A stretch of 5,048 nt of DNA, taken from the NCBI GenBank assembly GCA_029051445.1, contig JAIDKP010000007.1, forward strand, positions 1 through 5,048, written 5' to 3'. Below the pieces are notes generated by a model, which had not been told where the DNA came from, did not search any database, and saw nothing but the letters and a program-made list of their open reading frames with translations. Shown one piece after another: positions 1 to 5,048 of this stretch. The DNA comes from Muribaculaceae bacterium (GTDB lineage Bacteria; Bacteroidota; Bacteroidia; Bacteroidales; Muribaculaceae). How positions within the stretch are numbered: position 1 is the first letter of the stretch; each line of letters begins with the position of its first letter. The translations under genes and the position numbers were made by a program.

Positions 1-509
1 GTCCCGGCTGGGGATTTGGCTGGGACTATGGCTGGTATCCCGGTTGGGGACATGGCTGGGGGCCTGTATGGGCCGGTCCGTCGTGGGGTGGCGGCTGGCA
101 TCGTCCGCGTCCTTCATCTCCCGGCTCAATGGCGGTGCATGGCTCAAACGGCAATCGCGGGCATATCGGCAATGCCGGTACTCGCCGCGGATTGGGTACG
201 CGTCTTGGAAACAGTGTGCCGGCAAGCCGCAATCCGCAGGGCAACGGTATGATCAACAATAATGCACGCCCCGGACAGCGTCCCGGTGCGAATGTCAGAA
301 ATTCTAACCGTACTCCGTCGCGTAACAGCGGTGTGAACAACAATAACGGTTATCGTCAGTCTAACCGTAACACTGGTAACTCCAACAGTGGTCTCGGCAC
401 TCGTGGCGGCAGCAATTTCGGCGGTGGCAGCGGCTTTGGCAGCGGCTCGCGTGGCGGTGGTTTCGGAGGGGGCGGTGCTGCCGGCGGTGGCAGCCGTGGC
501 CGTCGCTGA
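1..509 (+). CDS. Gly/Trp- and Asn/Arg-rich low-complexity protein, 3' part only
   Basis: The reading frame is open from the left edge (first full codon at base 3) to TGA at 507-509, giving 168 visible residues; the start is outside the window. The ATG at 129 is internal, because the open frame and its biased composition continue upstream of it. Three blocks follow one another: residues 1-32 are Gly/Trp/Pro/Tyr-rich with 8 Trp mostly 4 residues apart; residues 43-130 are Asn/Arg/Ser/Gly-rich; the last 38 or so are Gly/Ser/Arg with RGG-like steps, ending in GRR. After the Trp block there is no Trp, Asp, Glu, Lys or Cys, while about 17 Arg make it very basic. No catalytic domain is visible. Similar W/G-rich proteins, often exported or lipoproteins, occur in Bacteroidales, and a signal peptide would lie off-window. 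It is 81 bases before the FadL-like gene with no terminator between, so co-transcription is plausible. Function unknown. Confidence 0.8.
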   Translation, partial: PGWGFGWDYGWYPGWGHGWGPVWAGPSWGGGWHRPRPSSPGSMAVHGSNGNRGHIGNAGTRRGLGTRLGNSVPASRNPQGNGMINNNARPGQRPGANVRNSNRTPSRNSGVNNNNGYRQSNRNTGNSNSGLGTRGGSNFGGGSGFGSGSRGGGFGGGGAAGGGSRGRR

Positions 510-590
510 CATTCACCCACGTATGTAGGTATGGAATGACAGATAAAGTTAATACACGTTTTAGCATTTGAATATACGACTCTACACACT

Positions 591-2171
591 ATGAAAAGAA
601 CTACATCGTTGGCGCTCGCTGCATGTGTGGGCGGACTGATTACAGTCTCGGCGCAAAGTGCGATCGACGCCTACAGTCTATCTCAAAGAGATCTGAGGGG
701 TACTGCCCGTTTTATGTCGATGGCCGGTGCGTTCGGTGCTCTTGGCGGGGATATTTCAACCCTTAATCAGAATCCTGCCGGTATCGGAGTTTACCGTTCG
801 TCGGAGGTCGGCGTAACAGTCGATTTCGATATTCAGTCGGCGAAGACCTCGGATTATTTCAAGGATAACCACACCCATGTATATTGCAACAATTTCGGTT
901 ATGTGGGTGTTGCGTTTACCGGGAGTGATCTGATGCCTGTGTTTACGTGGGGCGCGACATATTCCCGTTCGGCTTCGTTTGACCGCGATTATCACGGGCG
1001 GTTTGAGACGATGCCTACTTCTTTGTCGAATTATGTGGCCAATTACACCACTGCCGACGGTATGGCTCCCGGTGATCTTCTTTTAGACAAGACGCAGAAT
1101 CCCTATCAGGGTGTTAACGGAGTTTATCCTGACTGGCTCAGTATTCTGTCGTATAATGCCTATATGATCAATCCGCAGACTCCGACGAGCACAAGGTATA
1201 ACGGACTGTTTCAGAACGGTTCTACCGGCAATTCGGAGTTTATCGTCAGGGAGCGTGGCGCTATTGACGAGTATAATGTGAATTTTGGCGGAAATTTTGT
1301 CAACAAGGTCTTCTGGGGCATAGGCATAGGCATATCCGACATCAAATATTCGCGTCAGGTCTTTTATGACGAGGAGATCCAGGGCGCGCGCATCCCAAAT
1401 GCAAACGCCGACGGCACAGTGACCGGCAACGGTTATTTCGGCCTTGACAATTATAAACGAATCACCGGCAATGGCTTCAACTTCAAGGCGGGTGTGATTG
1501 TCAAGCCTGTTGATGAGTTCCGCTTCGGTCTGGCATTCCATACTCCAACGTATTATTCTCTCACACAGAGCTATGATGCTATAGCCAATTACTCTTATGA
1601 GTCGGGATATGAGAATTCGACCGATACTGATGTTGCGTATTTCAACTATCGTATGCGTTCGCCCTGGAAAATGATCGCGAGTGTGGCGGGAGTGATCGGA
1701 GGCCGCGGTATCCTGAGTTTCGATTATCAGCGTGACGCCTATGGCAATATGTCGCTATCGGATGGCGACGGCTACAAATATGACTATGTGAATGACAATA
1801 TCAAGAGCTATTTCAAGGCTTCGAATACTTATCGTTTTGGAGCAGAGCTGCGTTTGACTCCGCAGTTCAGTGTGCGCGCCGGATATAGCTATCAGGACAG
1901 CAATGTAAAAGCCGAGGCCGCGGATCAGCGGATCGAGGTCGGTACGTCGGGAACAGATGCTTCATATACGTTTGACGGCACCACACAATACGGTACGTTT
2001 GGAATCGGATACCGATACAAGGCTTTCTATGCCGATATGGCGTATGTACACCGCTACCGTCAGTCGGAGTTCCACCCGTTTACGGCATGGGCCGACAGCC
2101 CGGAAATACCTGTAGCCAAGATCGCACAGCGTGACAACAATATAGTCGTGACACTTGGAGTCAAATTCTGA
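591..2171 (+). CDS. OmpP1/FadL-family outer-membrane transport protein
   Basis: A complete 526-residue protein. Residues 1-21 form a signal peptide: basic MKR, a hydrophobic core, then cleavage after V-S-A before Gln22. The mature N-terminus has the FadL-family pattern: AYSLSQRDLRGTARFMSM at 27-44, a Gly/Ala stretch GAFGALGGD at 46-54, and the conserved NPAG at 61-64. The rest is rich in Tyr, Asn and alternating aromatic/polar strands typical of a beta barrel, and it ends in Phe (VTLGVKF), the usual outer-membrane insertion signal. FadL proteins are 14-strand barrels that carry hydrophobic molecules such as long-chain fatty acids across the outer membrane; E. coli FadL is 446 residues, so this one has longer loops. 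Bacteroidota members are often labelled 'hemin receptor' without proof, so the substrate is unknown. The ATG at 591 is chosen because the signal peptide begins there; no Shine-Dalgarno is seen. The terminator at 2204-2245 ends the unit. Confidence 0.9.
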   Translation: MKRTTSLALAACVGGLITVSAQSAIDAYSLSQRDLRGTARFMSMAGAFGALGGDISTLNQNPAGIGVYRSSEVGVTVDFDIQSAKTSDYFKDNHTHVYCNNFGYVGVAFTGSDLMPVFTWGATYSRSASFDRDYHGRFETMPTSLSNYVANYTTADGMAPGDLLLDKTQNPYQGVNGVYPDWLSILSYNAYMINPQTPTSTRYNGLFQNGSTGNSEFIVRERGAIDEYNVNFGGNFVNKVFWGIGIGISDIKYSRQVFYDEEIQGARIPNANADGTVTGNGYFGLDNYKRITGNGFNFKAGVIVKPVDEFRFGLAFHTPTYYSLTQSYDAIANYSYESGYENSTDTDVAYFNYRMRSPWKMIASVAGVIGGRGILSFDYQRDAYGNMSLSDGDGYKYDYVNDNIKSYFKASNTYRFGAELRLTPQFSVRAGYSYQDSNVKAEAADQRIEVGTSGTDASYTFDGTTQYGTFGIGYRYKAFYADMAYVHRYRQSEFHPFTAWADSPEIPVAKIAQRDNNIVVTLGVKF

Positions 2172-2203
2172 CAAATCTGTACAGAGGATAGCAATATAAG
2201 ATT

Positions 2204-2245
2204 GTCCGGCATTTCCCGAGAAGGTGGGGTGCCGGGCTTTTTTTT
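2204..2245 (+). terminator. Intrinsic terminator after the FadL-like gene
   Basis: GTCCGGCA at 2204-2211 pairs with TGCCGGGC at 2230-2237 (eight pairs, one of them G-U). The stem can extend inward through G-U pairs and further G-C pairs. It is followed directly by eight T (2238-2245). It begins 33 bases after the FadL-like stop codon. This separates the porin transcript from the sigma-factor operon, which therefore needs its own promoter in 2246-2311. Confidence 0.9.
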
Positions 2246-2263
2246 CATGAGCATTGAAAAAAA

Positions 2264-2287
2264 TAACAGATGTAATGTAACAAATGT
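2264..2287 (+). repeat. Imperfect 10-base direct repeat upstream of the sigma gene
   Basis: TAACAGATGT (2264-2273) recurs as TAACAAATGT (2278-2287), 9 of 10 bases identical, 14 bases start to start. The second copy overlaps the candidate -35 element at 2276-2281. A pair of half-sites for a regulator is possible, but the region is AT-rich and chance cannot be excluded. Confidence 0.45.
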
Positions 2288-2301
2288 TGTGCCCGATCGT
2301 C
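2276..2301 (+). promoter_or_regulatory. Candidate ECF-type promoter of the sigma operon
   Basis: TGTAAC at 2276-2281 and CGTC at 2298-2301 are separated by 16 bases. Many ECF sigma factors recognise an -35 with an AAC core and a -10 with a CGT core at this spacing (B. subtilis SigX and SigM type sites are examples), and ECF genes often activate themselves. Transcription would start near 2308, almost at the ATG at 2312. The mRNA would then be nearly leaderless unless translation starts at the in-frame ATG at 2336. No good Bacteroidota housekeeping -7 element (TAnnTTTG) was found in 2246-2311. This is a two-motif match only. Confidence 0.35.
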
Positions 2302-2311
2302 AGTGTAGTAT

Positions 2312-2818
2312 ATGACACAGGAAGAGTTTACATCGATGGTGCGCAGCGAGCGACCGCGCCTTGTGAGGATGGCAAGCCGTCTTCTCGGCTCGGCTCATGA
2401 AGCTGAGGATGTGGCTCAGAGTGCGTTGCTCAAACTCTGGACGATGAGAGGGGATATCCCCAATATACGGACAGTCGAGGCCTACGCTACGATTGTGGTG
2501 CGCAATCTTTGTCTTGACTACATGCGTAGCCGTAGTGTCAGAAGTGCGGCTCCGATCGACGAGGTTCTGCCGCAGGCATCAGAGGAGCCGACTCCTGAGG
2601 AGTATGTCGAGCAGAACGACAGTCTTGATCAGGTCGAACGTATATTGTCAAAGCTTCCAACGGCACAGCAGGCGGTAATGAAGATGCGGCATGTCGAGGG
2701 ACTTGAAATCGATGAGATCGCCCGGATCATGGATATGACAGAGGTGAATGTGAGAGTGATACTGAGCCGTGGACGCCAGCGTGTCAGGGATATGTTTTTT
2801 AAATTGCAGAAGTCATGA
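2312..2818 (+). CDS. ECF-family (sigma-70 group 4) RNA polymerase sigma factor
   Basis: This 168-residue protein has the size and two-domain plan of an ECF sigma factor. Sigma region 2 spans about residues 10-76, with RLLGSAHEAEDVAQSALLKLW (23-43) matching region 2.1/2.2 and VRNLCLDYMRSR (63-74) matching 2.3/2.4, which melts and reads the -10 element. An acidic linker (83-106) leads to sigma region 4 at about 107-162: LPTAQQAVMKMRHVEGLEIDEIARIM, then the helix-turn-helix recognition helix TEVNVRVILSRGRQRVRD, which reads the -35 element. It directs core RNA polymerase to a small set of promoters. It starts 66 bases after the upstream terminator and its TGA overlaps the next gene by 4 bases, typical of a sigma/anti-sigma pair. 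The ATG at 2312 keeps the usual N-terminal helix; the ATG at 2336 is an alternative. No region 3 or extra C-terminal domain is present. The regulon cannot be read from this window. Confidence 0.95.
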   Translation: MTQEEFTSMVRSERPRLVRMASRLLGSAHEAEDVAQSALLKLWTMRGDIPNIRTVEAYATIVVRNLCLDYMRSRSVRSAAPIDEVLPQASEEPTPEEYVEQNDSLDQVERILSKLPTAQQAVMKMRHVEGLEIDEIARIMDMTEVNVRVILSRGRQRVRDMFFKLQKS

Positions 2819-3375
2819 ACAATATAGGTCACGAAGAAGCCCGATATCTAATGAACAAGTTTCTCGATGGAGCGACAAGCAATATCGAGGAGGCTCGTCT
2901 TCACGGGTATTTTATGAGCGGGCATGTAGCAGATGACATGGCGCCTTATGCCGAGATGATGGGTTGGTTTGCCGATCTTGACGAGAGCGGGTCGCGCGTT
3001 GACGCACCGAGGCATATGTCGTTGAGGCAGCGTGCAGTGTCGCGGCGCAGGTGGATTACCGGAGCGGCAGCGGCGGCAGTCATCGGTCTCGCAGTTACGG
3101 TAGGCGTTGTCAGGCCCGGTCAGGGTGGTGGATATGACCAGGATCTTCTTGAAATGTATGAGGGATCTTATATGGTGCGTGACGGAAAGAAGGTGACAGA
3201 CCTCAACAAGGTTCTTCCTAAGATTCTTGAGATCGAACGCTGTGCGGCGAAGATGAGAAATGAGGCACGATCGGAGTTTACTTCGATACACGATGAAATG
3301 TATGATGAGTTGTATGAGGCGTGTGATTCCATTATAAATTGCATGGCAGCTGAAATCGGCCAGGAGGAGTTTTAG
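2815..3375 (+). CDS. Probable membrane-bound anti-sigma factor (single-span)
   Basis: This 186-residue protein begins inside the sigma-factor stop codon (ATGA at 2815-2818), implying translational coupling and near-equal synthesis. Residues 1-60 are a cytoplasmic helical segment with a pattern seen in Bacteroidales proteins beside ECF sigma genes: a long helix with NKFLDGATSNIEEARLHGYF (14-33), then a second with PYAEMMGWFADL (44-55). An Arg-rich stretch (71-79) precedes one transmembrane helix at about 80-99, placing the C-terminus in the periplasm. That part carries YEGSYMVRDGKKVTDL (115-130) and a charged helix to the end, with Cys143, Cys170 and Cys176. The zinc-type HxxxCxxC motif of classic ZAS anti-sigma factors is absent: there is no Cys before residue 143. 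Position, topology and overlap support a role in holding the sigma factor at the membrane until a signal arrives; this is inferred. It could instead be a sensor or accessory protein. Confidence 0.7.
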   Translation: MNNIGHEEARYLMNKFLDGATSNIEEARLHGYFMSGHVADDMAPYAEMMGWFADLDESGSRVDAPRHMSLRQRAVSRRRWITGAAAAAVIGLAVTVGVVRPGQGGGYDQDLLEMYEGSYMVRDGKKVTDLNKVLPKILEIERCAAKMRNEARSEFTSIHDEMYDELYEACDSIINCMAAEIGQEEF

Positions 3376-3435
3376 AGCGTCTCGGTAGAAAGATTGAATG
3401 CGGTGTGCGAAAAATATGAATGTTTAATTATGCAG

Positions 3436-3900
3436 ATGAATAAAATGAGAAAATTACGTGTGTTGCTTGTGGCAGTCGCCGCTATGGTCTCGTTTGCGGC
3501 TTCCGCTCAGAACGATGAACTGAACCGATTGATCGAGAAGTATAAGAATCACCCTAATGTACTTTATACCGAGAAAAGAAATCCTGAGACAAAGCAGGTG
3601 ATCAAAAAGGAAATCATTGTGACTATCTCAGGTGAAAAAGAAGTGAAAGAGCTTAGCAATGCTGTAGAGAGGTTTATCGAGAAGGGTGACGGCGTGACAG
3701 ATCTGACCCGCACCAAGAACATGCTTGAGGTAAAGGCACAGACAAAGGATCGCCGTTACAGTGTGATGGTGACTAACAAGAAGGAAGATACAGCGACTCT
3801 GATCTATAGCGAGAAGCCGAGAGGTGATGAGGAGGTAAATGCTGCTCGTCTTTTCGAGGGTATAAAAGAGAGGGAAAAAGAAAAGAGGGACAAGAAATAG
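3436..3900 (+). CDS. Small exported, highly charged protein of the sigma operon
   Basis: From ATG 3436 this gives 154 residues. Residues 1-24 are a signal peptide (MNKMRKLR, then LLVAVAAMVSFAASA) with cleavage before Gln25. The mature part is about 130 residues, rich in Lys and Glu. It has ELNRLIEKYKNHPNVLYTEKR near its start, beta-like segments (KEIIVTIS, MLEVKAQT, YSVMVTNK, ATLIYSE), no Cys, and a very charged tail (IKEREKEKRDKK). It resembles the small secreted domain-of-unknown-function proteins (DUF4252/DUF5024 type) found beside ECF sigma genes in Bacteroidales, but I cannot assign one family. A TTG at 3394 and an ATG at 3430 are in frame upstream; they are disfavoured because they lengthen the signal peptide's N-region, and ATG 3445 is equally possible. 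It lies 60 bases after the anti-sigma-like gene with no terminator between. A role as sensor, modulator or target of the sigma system is inferred. Confidence 0.75.
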   Translation: MNKMRKLRVLLVAVAAMVSFAASAQNDELNRLIEKYKNHPNVLYTEKRNPETKQVIKKEIIVTISGEKEVKELSNAVERFIEKGDGVTDLTRTKNMLEVKAQTKDRRYSVMVTNKKEDTATLIYSEKPRGDEEVNAARLFEGIKEREKEKRDKK

Positions 3901-3905
3901 GTTAC

Positions 3906-3944
3906 GACCCGTTTATGCAGCTTCAGCTGCCGTGGGTCTTGTTT
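3906..3944 (+). terminator. Probable terminator of the sigma-factor operon
   Basis: GACCC at 3906-3910 pairs with GGGTC at 3934-3938. Inside it, GCAGC (3917-3921) pairs with GCTGC (3926-3930) around a TTCA loop, with an asymmetric internal loop between the two helices. The T-rich run TTGTTT (3939-3944) follows at once. It begins 5 bases after the TAG of the last + strand gene, as expected for the end of this operon. Confidence 0.65.
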
Positions 3945-3949
3945 AAACG

Positions 3950-3983
3950 AGCAATGGGCGTGCCGGAATGCACGCCCATTGCT
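3950..3983 (-). terminator. Perfect 14-bp hairpin between converging genes
   Basis: Bases 3950-3963 (AGCAATGGGCGTGC) are the exact reverse complement of 3970-3983, with a 6-base loop CGGAAT. On the - strand the stem is followed by CGTTTAAAC, a weak T-tract, and it lies 35 bases past the stop of the 306-residue gene, so it most likely ends that transcript. On the + strand it is followed by ATATGG, not a T-tract, so it would serve there only as a backup or 3'-end stabiliser. Confidence 0.65.
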
Positions 3984-4018
3984 ATATGGTCAGATCGGTG
4001 ATTATGTTCTGAACAGAT

Positions 4019-4939
4019 TTATTTCTTCATGGTGAACGAGCGGGATGCGAGACGATAGTTGTCGGCAAAGAGTTCGACCATGTATTCTCCCGGTGTGAGG
4101 GCTGTGTTTACATCCCAGTATATTGTCACTCCTCCGATCTCCTGTCCGGCATATTCGATGTTTTTCTTTGCGGTGCAAGGGAGCGACGCTCCTTCAAACT
4201 CAAATGTTCCGGCGTTTCCGAGCAGGGTGCCTTCGGGGCTCGTTATGCGCAGATAGATGGTTTTCTCACCTACAGGTGTAGAGTTGTTCTGCGGTATTGT
4301 GAAGGTGACCATGAGCTGGCGTGCCTTTGTTACGTTTTTCTCTGTTTTGCCGTTCTTTTTCAGTCCGACAAGATTCAGTCCTGTGACGTTAAGTTTCTCG
4401 GCGAGCACCATGCGCTCTGACAGCTGCTCGTTTTTCTTGGATTCAGTGGCCACACGCGCGCTCAACTGTTGGTTACGTGTTCTCATCTGTGCGTTTTCGT
4501 CGCGCAGTGCGGCGTTCTCTTTGCCGAGTGAGTCTATCTGTGCCACATAGTGTCTCAGGATGCCCTTGAGTGTCGATATCTCGTTTTCAAGCTGCTTGAT
4601 GCGCTTTGCGTTTTTTGTTTTTTCGTTGTTGAGTTCCTGGAGCAGTTTCTCTACTTTGGCGCGTGCCGCGGTGTATTTTTCAACGAGCGAGTCGTTCTGA
4701 AGCAACATGGACTGTCCTTCGTACTGCGCGAACTCGTGGTTCAGGGTCTCATACTCGTTTGACAGAGCGAGCTGGTCATTTGAAAGCTGAAGCTGCTCGT
4801 TCTGAAGTTCGAGCTCGTTCATCTTTGATGTGTTGACGGTAAGTAGCACTACAATAGCTACGATGGCGAGCGCAAGCGCCATGCCGAGGATGATGGTCAG
4901 ACGAAGTTTCTTTAGTTTCTCTTTTTCTTCTGTGTCCAT
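4019..4939 (-). CDS. Membrane-anchored coiled-coil protein with C-terminal beta domain
   Basis: A complete 306-residue protein. A short charged cytoplasmic N-terminus (MDTEEKEKLKKLR) precedes one transmembrane helix at about 14-34. Residues 40-183 are a long coiled coil rich in Leu, Glu, Gln, Asn and Lys, including three in-phase heptads of the form LxLxNxQ at 43-63 and ISTLKGILRHYVAQIDSL at 121-138. Residues 184-306 form a beta-rich domain with MVTFTIPQN, GEKTIYLRITSPEGTLL, GGVTIYWDV and LTPGEYMVELFADNYRLASRSF, resembling an immunoglobulin-like fold. I recognise the architecture as a conserved Bacteroidales family of unknown function; some databases seem to give it misleading chromosome-partitioning or SMC-like names because of the coiled coil. 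With no cleavage site after the helix, the coil and beta domain probably reach into the periplasm, which suggests an envelope spacer or scaffold. It follows another gene by 29 bases. The ATG at 4937-4939 has no Shine-Dalgarno. Confidence 0.85.
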   Translation of the reverse strand: MDTEEKEKLKKLRLTIILGMALALAIVAIVVLLTVNTSKMNELELQNEQLQLSNDQLALSNEYETLNHEFAQYEGQSMLLQNDSLVEKYTAARAKVEKLLQELNNEKTKNAKRIKQLENEISTLKGILRHYVAQIDSLGKENAALRDENAQMRTRNQQLSARVATESKKNEQLSERMVLAEKLNVTGLNLVGLKKNGKTEKNVTKARQLMVTFTIPQNNSTPVGEKTIYLRITSPEGTLLGNAGTFEFEGASLPCTAKKNIEYAGQEIGGVTIYWDVNTALTPGEYMVELFADNYRLASRSFTMKK

Positions 4940-4968
4940 ATCTTGTTGTTTGCTGTGATTTATTTCAG

Positions 4969-5048
4969 TTAAATTTCATTCTGGAATGTGAGCTCCACAA
5001 CCATGTCGACGGTGTCGGCGGGTTTGTCGCCCGGCTTTAGTATTATGC
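4969..5048 (-). CDS. 3' end of an unidentified gene, cut by the window edge
   Basis: On the - strand, an open frame enters from the right edge and ends at TAA (4969-4971). It encodes 25 complete residues, IILKPGDKPADTVDMVVELT then FQNEI. The stop lies 29 bases before the ATG of the coiled-coil gene, so the two are probably one operon. The alternating hydrophobic end (MVVELTF) suggests a final beta strand. It has a loose likeness to the last strands of TonB-like or FKBP-like C-terminal domains, but 25 residues are too few to assign a family. It is called coding because of the close same-strand spacing and the natural protein-like composition. Confidence 0.55.
   Translation of the reverse strand, partial: IILKPGDKPADTVDMVVELTFQNEI

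Noticed and set aside
16..262. Two + strand open frames overlapping the left-edge gene
   Set aside because: They are shifted readings of the same DNA with no domain or signal features; the frame from base 3 to 509 explains the region.
421..506. Gly-rich GGCGGTGGC-type stretches as a DNA tandem repeat
   Set aside because: Units vary in length and sequence; they reflect Gly/Ser/Arg codons in the coding frame, not a regular array.
144..512. 122-residue open frame on the - strand, Ala/Thr-rich
   Set aside because: It is the complement of the Gly/Asn/Arg-rich gene. Its monotonous Ala/Thr composition follows from the GC-rich repeats, and the + strand frame extends to the window edge with a coherent protein.
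562..570. TAGCATTTG as a Bacteroidota -7 promoter element for the FadL-like gene
   Set aside because: The consensus is TAnnTTTG; this has one extra base and no TTTG-type -33 element at the right distance upstream.
1083..1541. 152-residue open frame on the - strand inside the FadL-like gene
   Set aside because: It lies wholly within a well-supported gene and has no recognisable family features.
2848..3291. 147-residue open frame on the - strand opposite the anti-sigma-like gene
   Set aside because: It is antisense to a gene supported by operon context and topology, and has no protein-like domain pattern of its own.
4059..4762. Three consecutive + strand open frames opposite the coiled-coil gene
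   Set aside because: They are the Phe/Ser/Val-rich complement of a Glu/Lys/Asn-rich coiled coil, a standard antisense artefact.
4969..5048. Calling the partial right-edge gene TonB or an FKBP-type isomerase
   Set aside because: Only 25 residues are visible and no diagnostic motif is present.

Overview
The window looks like chromosomal DNA from a Bacteroidota bacterium, most likely order Bacteroidales. A gut lineage such as Muribaculaceae or Bacteroidaceae is a guess from protein style only. The clues are an OmpP1/FadL-like porin with the Bacteroidales-style N-terminus, an ECF sigma factor followed by a single-span membrane protein and a small secreted protein, an anchored coiled-coil protein with a C-terminal beta domain, and the lack of clear Shine-Dalgarno sequences before the starts. 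I see no mobile element, CRISPR array, tRNA or rRNA, and no gene-free stretch longer than 140 bases.

Layout. (1) Bases 1-509, + strand: the 3' part of a low-complexity Gly/Trp then Asn/Arg then Gly/Arg protein whose start lies off the left edge. (2) 591-2171, +: a complete FadL-family outer-membrane channel, ended by a strong intrinsic terminator at 2204-2245. (3) 2312-3900, +: an apparent three-gene operon. It holds an ECF sigma factor, a probable membrane-bound anti-sigma factor overlapping it by 4 bases (ATGA), and a small highly charged exported protein. A candidate ECF-type promoter and a 10-base direct repeat lie just before the sigma gene. (4) 3901-4018: a convergent intergenic region with two hairpins, one for each converging transcript. 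(5) 4019-5048, - strand: a 306-residue membrane-anchored coiled-coil protein, preceded in the same operon by the last 25 codons of a gene running off the right edge.

How they may work together. The first two genes face the same way with no terminator between them and both probably act in the cell envelope. The middle operon has the layout of a transmembrane signalling switch: the membrane protein would hold the sigma factor until an envelope cue releases it, and the small exported protein may be a sensor, modulator or output. The right-hand genes form a separate, oppositely oriented unit. Most of this is ordinary for Bacteroidales. The less described parts are the Trp-periodic protein, the zinc-motif-free candidate anti-sigma factor with its exported partner, and the start region of the sigma gene.
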